Of a stretch of DNA of 40,344 nucleotides, positions 28,914-37,744 are shown in pieces. How positions within the stretch are numbered: position 1 is the first letter of the stretch; every line of letters begins with the position of its first letter. A model generated the notes under the pieces. The model saw nothing but the letters and a program-made list of their open reading frames with translations. It searched no databases and was not told the origin of the DNA. The position numbers and the translations under genes were made by a program. The stretch covers positions 211,304 through 251,647 of the forward strand of contig RQSC01000017.1 in NCBI GenBank assembly GCA_013416795.1. The letters run 5' to 3'. This DNA is from Prasinococcaceae sp. CCMP 1430. Its lineage: Eukaryota; Prasinodermophyta; Palmophyllophyceae; Prasinococcales; Prasinococcaceae.

Positions 28914-30081
28914 GCAAGCGCGTGCGACCCGGCAGCCGTTGCTGACAGCCCCTCACCTCGCAGTCCCTGTTCTTCGGCTTCGCCGGCGAGGGTATCGGCT
29001 CCAACACGTTCCGCTTCTCGCTGCACGCCGACGACGCCATCAGCATGCGCCTGCAGCCCTACGCTGACGACGTGGGACACTGGCATCACTGGTGCGCGAT
29101 CTCGCGCTTGGCGCGGGAGAGAGAGGATGGGTGGGGGAAGTGGCCTTTACCAGAACACGCACGCTGACGGCCCCGACCCCCACCACCACCCACACGCCCG
29201 CCCGCCCGCTCTCCCGCACACACATACGCACGCGCACGCATGCGCCCGTACCGCACCCACTGCTACCTTCTGCGCTTTCTCCCTCGCAAGGGCTGCGACG
29301 TTCGATGCCGACAGGCGAGAGCGCCGGCTGTACCGGGACGGCGTACTGGTGGGTTCGGCGCCATCGGTGTCGAGCTACAGAGCGACCGGCGCGCTGATCC
29401 TCGGGCGCCACCACGATTGGACCGGCGGTGACGGCGAGGCGCGCGACGCCCTGCGCGCCGAGGTAGGCACAAAGGCGTGCTCTCACGCGCGCGCGCACGC
29501 GCGCACACGCCCGTGCTTACACACGCACGCATGCACGCACGCACCCACGCACGCACACACACACACCTACACAATGCTCACATACACACACACACACAGG
29601 TGGACGAGGTTCGCGTGTGGGGCGCCGTGCTCACGCAGGCACAGCTGGCGTTCTACTCGCAGAAGCGCCACAACTACGTGCTCACGCAGCACCCGCACAG
29701 GGAGATGCTGATGCTCTACTACATGTTCAATGGGTGCGCGCGCGCGCACGCTCGCGCTCCACCACGCAGGCGTGTGTGTGCGCGCGCGGCACACACACAC
29801 ACGCACATACACACGCGCTCGCTCGCGAGCGCGCGCTCACGCTCCCCACAATCACGCGCGAAAAAACGCGCCTGCGTAGGGTCCCAGACAACGCTACAAG
29901 CGTGACGGACGTGTCCTCTGCGGGCGCGCACGGCTCCATCTTCGGCGAGGGCTCGGCGTTCGAGGGCGTGCCCGGCGTGGGCAAGGGTGGCTGCTGCAGC
30001 TCGCGGTGCAAGCTCTGCGGCGCGGCCGACGGTGACGTCAACCTGCCGTCGAGCCCGGGGCTGCTGGCGTCGACCTACTGA
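28496..30081 (+). CDS. Secreted LamG/concanavalin-fold protein, five exons
   Basis: Exons: ?-28770, 28964-29091, 29291-29462, 29600-29733, 29880-30081; all junctions keep frame (phases 0,2,0,2). The first visible exon carries a signal peptide (CLALSLGLALLAAQGTRA). The start codon is not found in this frame except inside the (GT)n tract, so the 5' end is open. The LamG/jelly-roll pattern is clear: DLAGKSFTLEAWVKRYRM, SLFFGFAGEG, HADDAISMRL, HWAATFDADRRERRLYRDGV, ALILGRHHDWTGGDGEARDA, VDEVRVWGAVLTQAQLAFYS. The last exon adds a Cys cluster (GGCCSSRCKLCG) and NATS sequon. Likely secreted or surface-exposed; ligand unknown. Introns consist largely of CT, GT, CA and CG dinucleotide repeats. Confidence 0.8.
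28821..28909 (+). repeat. Compound (CT)n(GT)n microsatellite in LamG intron
   Basis: About 55 bp of CT dinucleotides run directly into about 33 bp of GT dinucleotides, within the 193-nt intron between 28770 and 28964. Confidence 0.92.
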
Positions 30082-30116
30082 GCGGAAACGTGGGAAACAA
30101 CTTCAATCCCGAACTG

Positions 30117-30160
30117 TGTATGTACAGTAAGATTGTGTAGACTACAGTGTACATACTGTG
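30117..30160. terminator. Palindromic TGTA elements at convergent 3' ends
   Basis: TGTATGTACA (30117-30126) and GTGTACATACTGTG (30147-30160) fill the 88-bp gap between the LamG stop and the coiled-coil gene stop. A near-identical CTGTACATACTCTG occurs after the NOPCHAP1-like stop (32805-32818). They may act in 3' end formation (UGUA is the CFIm recognition core); inferred. Confidence 0.4.
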
Positions 30161-30169
30161 GATGGTAGA

Positions 30170-31720
30170 TTAGTCCTCGAGCGCCTGCTGCAGTGCCGCG
30201 CGCGCGCGCTGCGCCTCGGTGATGGCCGCGTCTCGCGCGGCGCCCCCAGCCTTCTCCTGCAAGGACAACGTCCGCGCACGAAAGCCCTCCAGCATCTCCG
30301 CGAGGTCAGCATCCGCGGCCGCACTCTCGCCGGGGAGGTCCGCAAGCGCTGGCGATTCCGGCGCGAGAGTTGCAGCAGCCGGCGAACGCGCGGAGTGCTC
30401 AGGCGAGTCTTGAGCGCGCGTTTTCGGGCTCGAAGCGACGATCTGCACTGCGCGTATCGCTGCCGCGAGCCGAGAGGACTTCGAAGTCCTAGGGGCGCCG
30501 ACCGCTGCACTGCGCGAGGACGCGCGCGGGCGCGGAGGCGACCGCGAAGCAAGCTCGAGCCGAGGCGGCGGCTCTGACACGGGTAGCGACTTTGTCAGTG
30601 GCACCACCAGGCCTGCTGCCGCCTCCGTGGCCGCCTTCGCCACACTGGCAGCGGCAGCGACGAGCACTCCCTGTTGCTCTATCTGTTGCTCCGCCAGCTT
30701 CCCCTCGCCCGCGAGCTCCGCACTTGAGACCTTGGAGCGGAATCCCGTCTGCTTGAGGAGCAGTTCGTTGTACTTTTCAACGAGTTCGTCAATCGCCGCG
30801 CAATGCTGCGCCTTCATTCGCCGCATGGCCTCGGTGTGATCCTCCTGCGCTGCCGCCACCGCACACGCATACTTCTCCTCCACCGCGCGCAACTTCGCGT
30901 CCGCCGCGCGCTCCAGCTCGTCCACCACGCGCGCGTGACGCTGCTCGCAGGCGGTGATCGCCGCCTCGCGCTCGCGCTCGCCACGCTCGCGCGCCTCTCG
31001 CAACGCCTCAGCCAACGAGTCGCGCTCCGCCTCTGCTCTATCCATCAGCGCCTGCACGTCCCCTAACCGCTCCTCCGCCAGCTTGCAGCGCCACTTGAGC
31101 TCGGCGAGAGCCTCAGCAGACGCACCCAACCGCTCACCCATCGACACCACCAGGTTTGCCTGTGTGTCGCTCATTGCTGCGACGTGTGATACCGTGCGCG
31201 AATGTGACGCGGTGGCGCGTGGCACGAGCGCACCGCCGCTCCCATCTCGGAGCGTGAGAGTGCCGACACCACCGCCATCACCGCGGCTGCCAATGCCCCA
31301 CACGGACGTGTCATTGAGCGCGTGGTGCGCGATGGATGCTCGCATACGCGTAGAGCCGGCTGATGTTGCACGGCTAGCGGCACCTCCAACGACGACGGGG
31401 AGCGGCTCGTGCGGCGCTGGCGGCGAGACGTTGAAGGGTCTCTCAAGCGTGCCGCGCTCGAGCTGCTCGAGCAGCGCGCGCGCGTGTGAGTTTCTTGTCC
31501 GCTTCTCACCCGCATCCTGCATGGGTGCGCTGAGACGCGCAATCCACGCGCGAGCCAGCGAGCGCGCGGCCCCGCGCAGCGCGCCCCCGCCGGCCACGCG
31601 CTCGACGGCGAGCGCGAGCCGCTGGTAGTTGCGCTCGAGCACGAGCGCCGACTCGGCGCTCAGCCCCTCCAGCGCGGCGCTGGGCACGCCGGCCTTCCCC
31701 ACCGCCAGGGCCGCCGCCAT
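30170..31720 (-). CDS. Coiled-coil protein of unknown function
   Basis: A single exon of 516 aa; start ATG at 31720 (ACGCGATGG). Residues ~1-75 are Ala/Arg-rich helical sequence (ALVLERNYQRLALAVERVA). A Ser/Thr/Gly-rich disordered part follows. Residues ~195-325 form a strong coiled coil: LAELKWRCKLAEERLGDVQA, MDRAEAERDSLAEALREARE, QRHARVVDELERAADAKLRA, MRRMKAQHCAAIDELVEKYN. The C-terminal ~150 residues are low-complexity Ser/Pro/Ala with a last helix (AAITEAQRARAALQQALED). A cytoskeletal, centriolar or flagellar role would be plausible for such a protein in a flagellate, but nothing in the sequence proves it. Confidence 0.75.
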   Translation of the reverse strand: MAAALAVGKAGVPSAALEGLSAESALVLERNYQRLALAVERVAGGGALRGAARSLARAWIARLSAPMQDAGEKRTRNSHARALLEQLERGTLERPFNVSPPAPHEPLPVVVGGAASRATSAGSTRMRASIAHHALNDTSVWGIGSRGDGGGVGTLTLRDGSGGALVPRATASHSRTVSHVAAMSDTQANLVVSMGERLGASAEALAELKWRCKLAEERLGDVQALMDRAEAERDSLAEALREARERGEREREAAITACEQRHARVVDELERAADAKLRAVEEKYACAVAAAQEDHTEAMRRMKAQHCAAIDELVEKYNELLLKQTGFRSKVSSAELAGEGKLAEQQIEQQGVLVAAAASVAKAATEAAAGLVVPLTKSLPVSEPPPRLELASRSPPRPRASSRSAAVGAPRTSKSSRLAAAIRAVQIVASSPKTRAQDSPEHSARSPAAATLAPESPALADLPGESAAADADLAEMLEGFRARTLSLQEKAGGAARDAAITEAQRARAALQQALED

Positions 31721-32118
31721 CGCGTGAGCCGTGGACCTAGACACCCGCTTTCCGCCCCGCCTCACGTCCGCCCCAACCCCGCCCACCCGCCCACCCCGCA
31801 CAAGGCGCGTGCTGTGCCACTGTGTGCTTGCATGCGCCTGGGCACACGCAGTTGCTTGCGATTCAAAAAAGCTTCTTTGAGCTTTTCCCCCCTTGCCAGG
31901 CAGGTGGAAGCGCGGCCCCGGCGGCTTCGCCACACCACGCGGTGCGCAGGCCAGGGAGAGGGCGAGGGCGAGGCGAGACGAGGCGAGGGACAAGGCGGTG
32001 CGGGCCTCAGGGAGCGCAAGAGCCCGTGGGCGGGCGGGCGTGGAGCGCGCGGGTGGAGTGGGCGGGCGGCGGGCGAGCCGGCGTGGGCGCCGGGCCGCGC
32101 AGCGCTGCCGTTGGGGCG
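31721..32118. promoter_or_regulatory. Bidirectional promoter, coiled-coil / NOPCHAP1-like
   Basis: 398 bp between divergent starts. It includes an A/T-richer patch with inverted TTGCGATTCAAAAAAGCTT / AAGCTTCTTTGAGC (about 31855-31885). No telo-box-like motif is seen. Confidence 0.4.
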
Positions 32119-32778
32119 ATGGGCTCGGGCAGGGGCGACGACGCTGGGGGCGGCGGCGGCGGCGATGTGCCAAAGCAAGGCTCTGAAGGCACCGGTGGCG
32201 TCGTTTCACAGCCTCGCCGCGAGCGGCTGGAGTTCGGTGCGACTGACCTGCCGCTGCCGCCGTCGCTGCTGCTTCAAGGGGCGCCTACACCGAGCGAGCG
32301 ACCCTCCATCGGACCTGTTGGCGAGAGCCCACTGCTTGCGCGCCTACAAGCCTTCCTTCCCGAGATGGAGCGCCAGAACGCGCAGCTTGAAGCGGCCATC
32401 GCTGCGCATCCGGAAGGCAACGCCGCGTTCGACATCGAGAACCTCGGCGGCAAGGCTGCGCAAGGGACAGGTGGCACGGGCATACGCGTCACATGCGGCA
32501 GCGAGGGCGAGGGCAGCAGCGACGACGGCAGCGACAGCGATAGCGACGAAGACGATGAGCCTGAGCACATCGAGATGGACATTCAGCCGGGCGTGCTCGA
32601 GCTGCGCTCGGCGGCGGCGCTCGCAGCAGCGGAGCGCGCGATGGCCGCGGGGGGGGGCGCCGTCGTTGACGCGGAAGACGACAGCGACAGCAGCGACGAT
32701 GAAGGGGGAGGCGGCGGCGGCAGCGAAAGCGACACCAAAGGAGCTTCCAAGCGCAACGCGGGCATCACGGAGCTTTGA
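32119..32778 (+). CDS. NOPCHAP1: NOPCHAP1 (C12orf45)-like box C/D snoRNP assembly factor
   Basis: A single exon of 219 aa; ATG in GGGGCGATGGG. Two blocks match the animal NOPCHAP1 protein in order and spacing: SPLLARLQAFLPEMERQNAQ (human form has SPLLDQVQTFLPQM), then AAHPEGNAAFDIENLGG (human PPGRFNIENIDG), and after an acidic Ser/Asp insert, HIEMDIQPGVLEL (human VIQMDVALFEM). The remainder is acidic, CK2-site-like (SSDDGSDSDSDEDDEPE; DDSDSSDDEGGG) with a basic end (KGASKRNAG). In animals this protein bridges NOP58 and the R2TP/RUVBL complex during snoRNP assembly in nucleoplasm/nucleolus. The identification rests on short motifs I recognised, not on an alignment. Confidence 0.75.
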   Translation: MGSGRGDDAGGGGGGDVPKQGSEGTGGVVSQPRRERLEFGATDLPLPPSLLLQGAPTPSERPSIGPVGESPLLARLQAFLPEMERQNAQLEAAIAAHPEGNAAFDIENLGGKAAQGTGGTGIRVTCGSEGEGSSDDGSDSDSDEDDEPEHIEMDIQPGVLELRSAAALAAAERAMAAGGGAVVDAEDDSDSSDDEGGGGGGSESDTKGASKRNAGITEL

Positions 32779-32918
32779 GCGCATGCGCGCGCACGACAAG
32801 CTCACTGTACATACTCTGCTACCTAGAGTAGGCAAATTGTCGAGGTTACAAACAGGTCACACAAGCGCAGCGGGCGCTGTGTGGTGAGTAGTGTACAACG
32901 CGTCGCGAGTGTCGAGCC

Positions 32919-33946
32919 TCAGTCGTAGAGCGAGTACTCCACAGGAGTGCGTAGGGGCCCTGAGGTCATGTCGTCGTGGATGAGCTCAACCAACGCGCGC
33001 CCAACTGGTCCCGCCTCCCCGTCACCGATGGGATTGCCATTCCACCGCACCACGGGCGTCACGTGCACGCCGCCGCCGAGCAGCATCGCCTCGACAGCCT
33101 GCTCCGCCTCGGCGGGGCTAATGTCGGCGTACACGCAGCGCTTGATACCGATGGCCTCGGCCGCGGCTCCGCCATCATTCTCCAGCAGGTCGATGACGCG
33201 CTTAAGTGTGAGGCCTCGCAGCACGTTCTCCGCCCGGGGAGTCACCAGCTCACGCTCGCGCGTGATGAAGGCGACGTTGGCGGTGGGTGCCTCGTTGACA
33301 AATCCGCCAGCGTCCAAAAAAATGCCGTAGTCAGCACCGGCGGCATGCCCTGCCTCCACGGCCATTACATTGGGAAGGTAGTTGGTCGACTTGATCTGAC
33401 GGTGCGCCAGGGATACGCATGGGCGGGTACGGGTCAGCGCAGTGCCTTGTACATGACCTGGCATGGGGTGGGCAGGGCCGCGCCGTCGGGCGTGCGCACG
33501 CACAGCACCGCGCCGAGCACACGCACCGAACAGAACGGCGCAGGCTTTGGAGGGATGTGCGGGACAACGGCGCACGACACGCCCTGTGGCACTGCCAGCG
33601 CCAGTGGCTCGACCGCCACGGCGTAGAAAGCAGAGCCCGGCGCCTGCTGCTCCACCCCCACCCCTTCGCCGCGTTTCGGCCGTGCGACCCCGAAGCCTCC
33701 CGGTCCCGACGACAGCCAATAGCGCAGGGCGCCGTCTCGCACCCCCGATGCGGCAGCAGTCGCGAGCAGCGCATCCCGGATGAAGGTCCGGCCGCCGCCG
33801 GGGAGGCAGAGGCCGACGGCGGAGGCGCTGGCCTCGAGCCTGTCCAGGTGCTCCTCCAGCATGTAAACAGCACCGCCGATGATTATGGCCGTGTCAAACA
33901 CGGCGTCGCCGCGCGTGCACAGGTGGTCCGACATCGGGACCACCAT
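32919..33946 (-). CDS. Class IV PLP aminotransferase (DAAT/BCAT/ADCL fold)
   Basis: Exons: upstream part to 33527 and 33395-32919 (intron 33526-33396, GTGCGT...CGTCAG, phase 0). From the first in-frame ATG at 33946, 298 aa; the frame continues open upstream to 34111 and there encodes a typical family lead-in, FYSSLTDAVTREGAAMVVPM, so the true start is in an upstream exon not located. Motifs: SDHLCTRGDAVFDTAIIIGG, LEEHLDRLEASASAVGL (PLP-phosphate region), PPKPAPF, IKSTNYLPNVMAVEAGHA with the Lys expected to bind PLP, GFVNEAPTANVAFI and TPRAENVLRGLTLKRVIDLL. Plant D-amino-acid transaminases and branched-chain aminotransferases share this pattern. Substrate and compartment are undecided; the Ala/Gly-rich upstream stretch could belong to a targeting peptide. 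Confidence 0.88.
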
Positions 33947-34111
33947 GGCGGCGCCCTCGCGCGTCACAGCGTCGGTCAGTGACGAGTAAAACGCGCGTGC
34001 GTGCGTCCCGCTGCCGCCCGCAGCAGCTGCCGTTGCAGCCGCATTGGCAGCCTCGACCGCGTCCGCGCCGCTATGCAGGTGGCGCGAGCAAATAGTGGCA
34101 GCGGCGCCGCG

Positions 34112-34585
34112 TCAGAACGGAGCGCGTGCGTTGTCGATGCGTGTGTGTGAGTGCGCGCGCGCGCACGTGCGCGTGTACGCAATCCCAGTGGACAATACTT
34201 GCCGCCGTCCCGCCCGCGCTGCGCGCCGCGCGCCCGCACCTGAGCAGGCGCACCGCGCCCCCTCCCCCCCTCCTCTTCCCCGCCGCCCTGCGCCGCGTCC
34301 CGCCTGGCGGCCCCCCTCGCGGAGTTGTGGATAAGGATTAAACCCTACCCTAAATACGCGAGTTCATGGAGGCTTCATGTTGGGGTTGACCGGTCCAGCG
34401 CCGGGGGGCCCGCCCCTCCGGTGTGCCACCTCAGCGGCGCGAGGGAGGCCGAGTCAGGCCAGCCCAATCGCCGCGCGGACCGTGCGCGCCGCCCGCGTCC
34501 GCGTCTGTCTCTGTGCTCCCCCGACGTCGCGCCGCGGCCGGTCGTCCGTTCGACGTTCGACGACGACCGGCGCAGCGGGGCCTGT

Positions 34586-34618
<33 letters not shown>

Positions 34619-35677
34619 TGTCTGCGGTCGTGCGGCTCGCGGCGCCGCGTGAGAGCCGTTCGCCCGCGCCGCAGCCGCAGCGCGCCTCGCGCCTCGCGCC
34701 TCGCGCCTACGATACCAGTTCAAGAAAATTCCCATTCGCGCGCGCATGGCTGCGCGGCACGCGCTGCGTCGATGGCATATTACCTCTATGTGCCGGCATC
34801 GGAAGCATCCGCGGGCGCTCCCGGGAGGCATCTCGCCCGGGCGCCCGTTTTCCCAATCGCCGCTTTGGGCGCGCGAGTCGCCCCGCGATTTGGCGCGCGC
34901 CGCGGGCGCCCGGCGGCCGGGATCGCACGCGAGCCCCTTGGATGGTGTTGTTCGCGCCGTAGTAGTACTGATCGACCAGCGCCCACCCCCCGCCGCCACT
35001 CCCCCGTCCTCCGCACGCAGCGCCTCGCGCGCTCTGTGGCGCACCCGCGCCACATCCGCACATCAAAACGCATGCGAACGCGGCGGGCGCGCTGCCAGCC
35101 ACCCAGTCTGCGCCTGCGCGCAATCGTCGGTCGCGCAATCCGCACGCGAGCAAACATTGGGTATGCGCTATTCAGGGTTTATGTTTGATCTGCCGTCGGT
35201 AGCATCTGCTGGTTGATTGCGCCAGGCCCTTCGCGGTGTTGGCGGGTCGAGGTTCGGGTTGAGGATGGATCGCGGTGCAGTGCATCGTGGGGGGGGGCAC
35301 GGTGTCCCGATGGCGCTGACATGACCCGGTCAATCGGTCATGCAGGCATGATTATGCGGGTCTAGATGTGTCATTTGGGGGTGAGACACGGTCATTCCAT
35401 CGGATGACCGGGGGTGGGGGCGGGGGCGCGGCGAAAGTGTGTTGACGATGCGCGCGTGTGGCGGGAACGCGCGGAGTATCGCGTGCTGCGCGCAGGGTGG
35501 GTGGGTGGGTGGGTGAGGAGGGCGCCTGCCCGGCGGCGCGGCGAGGGGCTGGGGCGGACAGCGCACGGGGGCGGATGGGTGGTGGGGCGGGATGGGAGGG
35601 GATTTGCGGGGCCTGAGCCACATCGCACGCGCGGCGCAGGGCGAAGAGCCTGCTGCGAGGCGCGCGCGCGCGCCGCG
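34112..35677. promoter_or_regulatory. Intergenic region, aminotransferase / FTHFS (divergent)
   Basis: About 1.6 kb without a supported gene. It holds a telo-box-like TTAAACCCTACCCTAAAT (34338-34355), a (CCTG)n microsatellite (34581-34624), a (GCGCCTC)n mini-repeat (34681-34707), a variant TTCAGGGTTT (35171-35180), GACCCGGTCA (35323-35332) and a short inverted repeat GGTCATTCCATCGGATGACC (35390-35409). No tRNA or snRNA is recognised. Confidence 0.45.
34581..34624 (+). repeat. (CCTG)n microsatellite
   Basis: About eleven CCTG/TCTG tetranucleotides in a row, within non-coding sequence. Confidence 0.92.
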
Positions 35678-37620
35678 ATGCAGTCGGACCTGGAGATCGC
35701 GCGCGGCGCCACCCTCCTCCCGCTCGAGGAGGTGGCTGCCAAGGTCGGCCTCACCGCCGCGGAGCTCGCGCCTCGCGCGGAGGGCGTCGCCAAATTGCGG
35801 TGGAGCGCGCTCAAGGAGCGGATGATCGACTGCGGCGGCGGGTGCGGCACGCGCCTTGCCGCGAGGCGCTGCGCGCTTCCCCGCGCAGTGAGGCGGCGTG
35901 CCCCGCCACGATTCGGCGTTCGCGCATGGACCGCGGACGAGGGCCGTGAGGGTGCGATGCGAGTGCGTGCGCGCCGTCGCGCGACCTCGCTGACGCGCGA
36001 TCGTCACACCGTCTGTGTATCTCCCCGCGCTCCCCGCGCCCCGCGCGCAGTGGCGGCGGCAAGCGCGGCTCGATGGTCCTCGTGACCGGCGTCAACCCGA
36101 CCCCCTTCGGCGAGGGAAAGACGGTCACAACCATCGGGCTGTCGCAGGCGCTGTGCCGTGCGGGCGAGTCGGCCTTCTGTGTCATCCGCGAGCCGTCGAT
36201 GGGGCCCGTTTTCGGCGTCAAGGGCGGCGCCGCAGGTGGTGGCTATTCGCAGGTGCTCCCGATGGACTCCATCAACCTGCACTTCACCGGTGACTTGCAC
36301 GCCATCACGTCCGCGCACAACCTGCTGAGCTCGATGGTGGACAATCACATCAAGCACGGCAACGCTGAGCGCATCGACGCGCAGCGCGTCTTCTGGCCGC
36401 GCGTGCTTGACCTCAACGAGCGCGCGCTCCGCCAGTGCGTGATTGGCCTGGGCGGGGCGGCTAACGGCGCGCCCCGAGAGGAGAGGTTCGACATCACCGC
36501 CGCCTCGGAGGTCATGGCCATCCTCGCGCTTGCACAAGACTACAAGGACCTCAAGGCGCGCCTGGCGCGCATCGTGGTGGCCCAGCGCGTGGACGGGACC
36601 CCGGTCACCGCTTCGGACCTTCGCGCCGACGGTGCGATGGCGCTGCTGCTCAAGGACGCGCTGCTGCCCAACTTCGTGCAGACCTACGAGGGCGATCCCG
36701 CGCTGGTGCACTGCGGTCCCTTCGCCAACATCGCGCATGGCAACTCGAGCGTGGTGGCGGACCGTGTGGCCCTGGGCTGTGCGGACTACGTGGTTACCGA
36801 GGCGGGCTTCGGCTCGGACATGGGCGCCGAGAAGTTCTTCAACATCAAGGCGTCGTCGTCGGGCGCGCTACCCGACTGCGTGGTGATCGCAGTGACCGTC
36901 CGTGCCATGAAGCTCCATGGCGGGGCGTTTGGCCCGAAGCCCACGCGTCCGGACCCCGAGATCGTGAAGCAGCTTGACGAGCCCGCCGCACGGAAGGGTG
37001 CCTCCACCAACCTTGCACGCCACGTGTCCAACATGGCGCGCTTCGGCGCGCCAGTGGTCGTGGCGGTCAACCGCTTCCCAACCGACCACCAGGCCGAGGT
37101 CGACGCGCTGCTTGAGGAGGCCCGTACTGCCGGGGCGACGGCGGCGGTGGTGAGCAACGTGCACTCTCAAGGTGGCAAGGGCGGCGCAGAACTGGCTGCG
37201 GCGGTGAAGGCCGCGTGTGCGGCGCACGCGGAGGCGGGCAGGCCGCACACGCCGCTCTTCGCAAAGGATGCCCCTGTCATCACCAAGGTCGAGACCATCG
37301 CCAAGGAGATCTATGGCGCATCGGGCGTTGAGCTGAGCTCGAAGGCGCAGGCCGAGCTCAAGCGCCTCAAGCGCTGGGGGCTGGATACCCTCCCGGTCTG
37401 CATGGCCAAGACGCAGTACTCTTTCAGCGACAACCCCAACGCGCTGGGTTCGCCCAGCGGCTTCGTGGTGCCCGTCAAGGAGCTGCGCCTCAACGCGGGC
37501 GCGGGCTTCGTGGTGGCCATCCTGGGGTCCGTGATGACCATGCCCGGCCTGCCCGCGGAACCTGCGGCTGTCAACATGCATTTATCGGACGATGGCGAGC
37601 TAGTGGGGGTCTTCGGCTAG
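35678..37620 (+). CDS. Formate-tetrahydrofolate ligase (monofunctional FTHFS)
   Basis: Exons 35678-35841 and 36051-37620 (GTGCGGCA donor, CCGCGCGCAG acceptor, phase 2), 577 aa, close to the ~557-630 aa of monofunctional bacterial and plant enzymes. It makes 10-formyl-THF from formate, THF and ATP for C1 metabolism. The nucleotide loop PTPFGEGKT is at 71-79, followed by VIREPSMGPVFGVKGGAAGG (THF/formyl-phosphate site), DLHAITSAHNLLSSMVDNHI, GPFANIAHGNSSVVADRVAL, EAGFGSDMGAEKFFNIK and the C-terminal PKNLAL-free end MTMPGLPAEPAAVNMHLSDD. There is no dehydrogenase/cyclohydrolase domain, unlike animal MTHFD1. The N-terminus (MQSDLEIARGATLLPLEEVA) looks cytosolic. The ATG at 35678 is the first in the frame. 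Confidence 0.95.
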
Positions 37621-37744
37621 GTCCAGGTAAATGTCGAAGTCTCAGTGAAGTTTGCCTATGTCGTGGTCGTGACAGAGCGTTGGTATACTAGCTTAGGAAG
37701 GGCAGCTGTGCCGGTGTCGTTGCACAGTGCGGTGAGTCTCCTCT
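37621..37744. other. Convergent 3' gap
   Basis: 124 bp between FTHFS and the polytopic protein stop codons. Slightly A/T-richer (TTGGTATACTAGCTTAGG); no AATAAA. Confidence 0.35.

Noticed and set aside
28514-29711. An ATG-initiated 398-codon frame starting MPGAVPRAG
   Set aside because: Different frame from the signal peptide and LamG motifs; it runs through introns and microsatellites.
34325-35188. Open frames in the aminotransferase/FTHFS intergenic region
   Set aside because: Low-complexity Arg/Pro/Ala products including translated (CCTG)n; no conserved motif or splice pattern.
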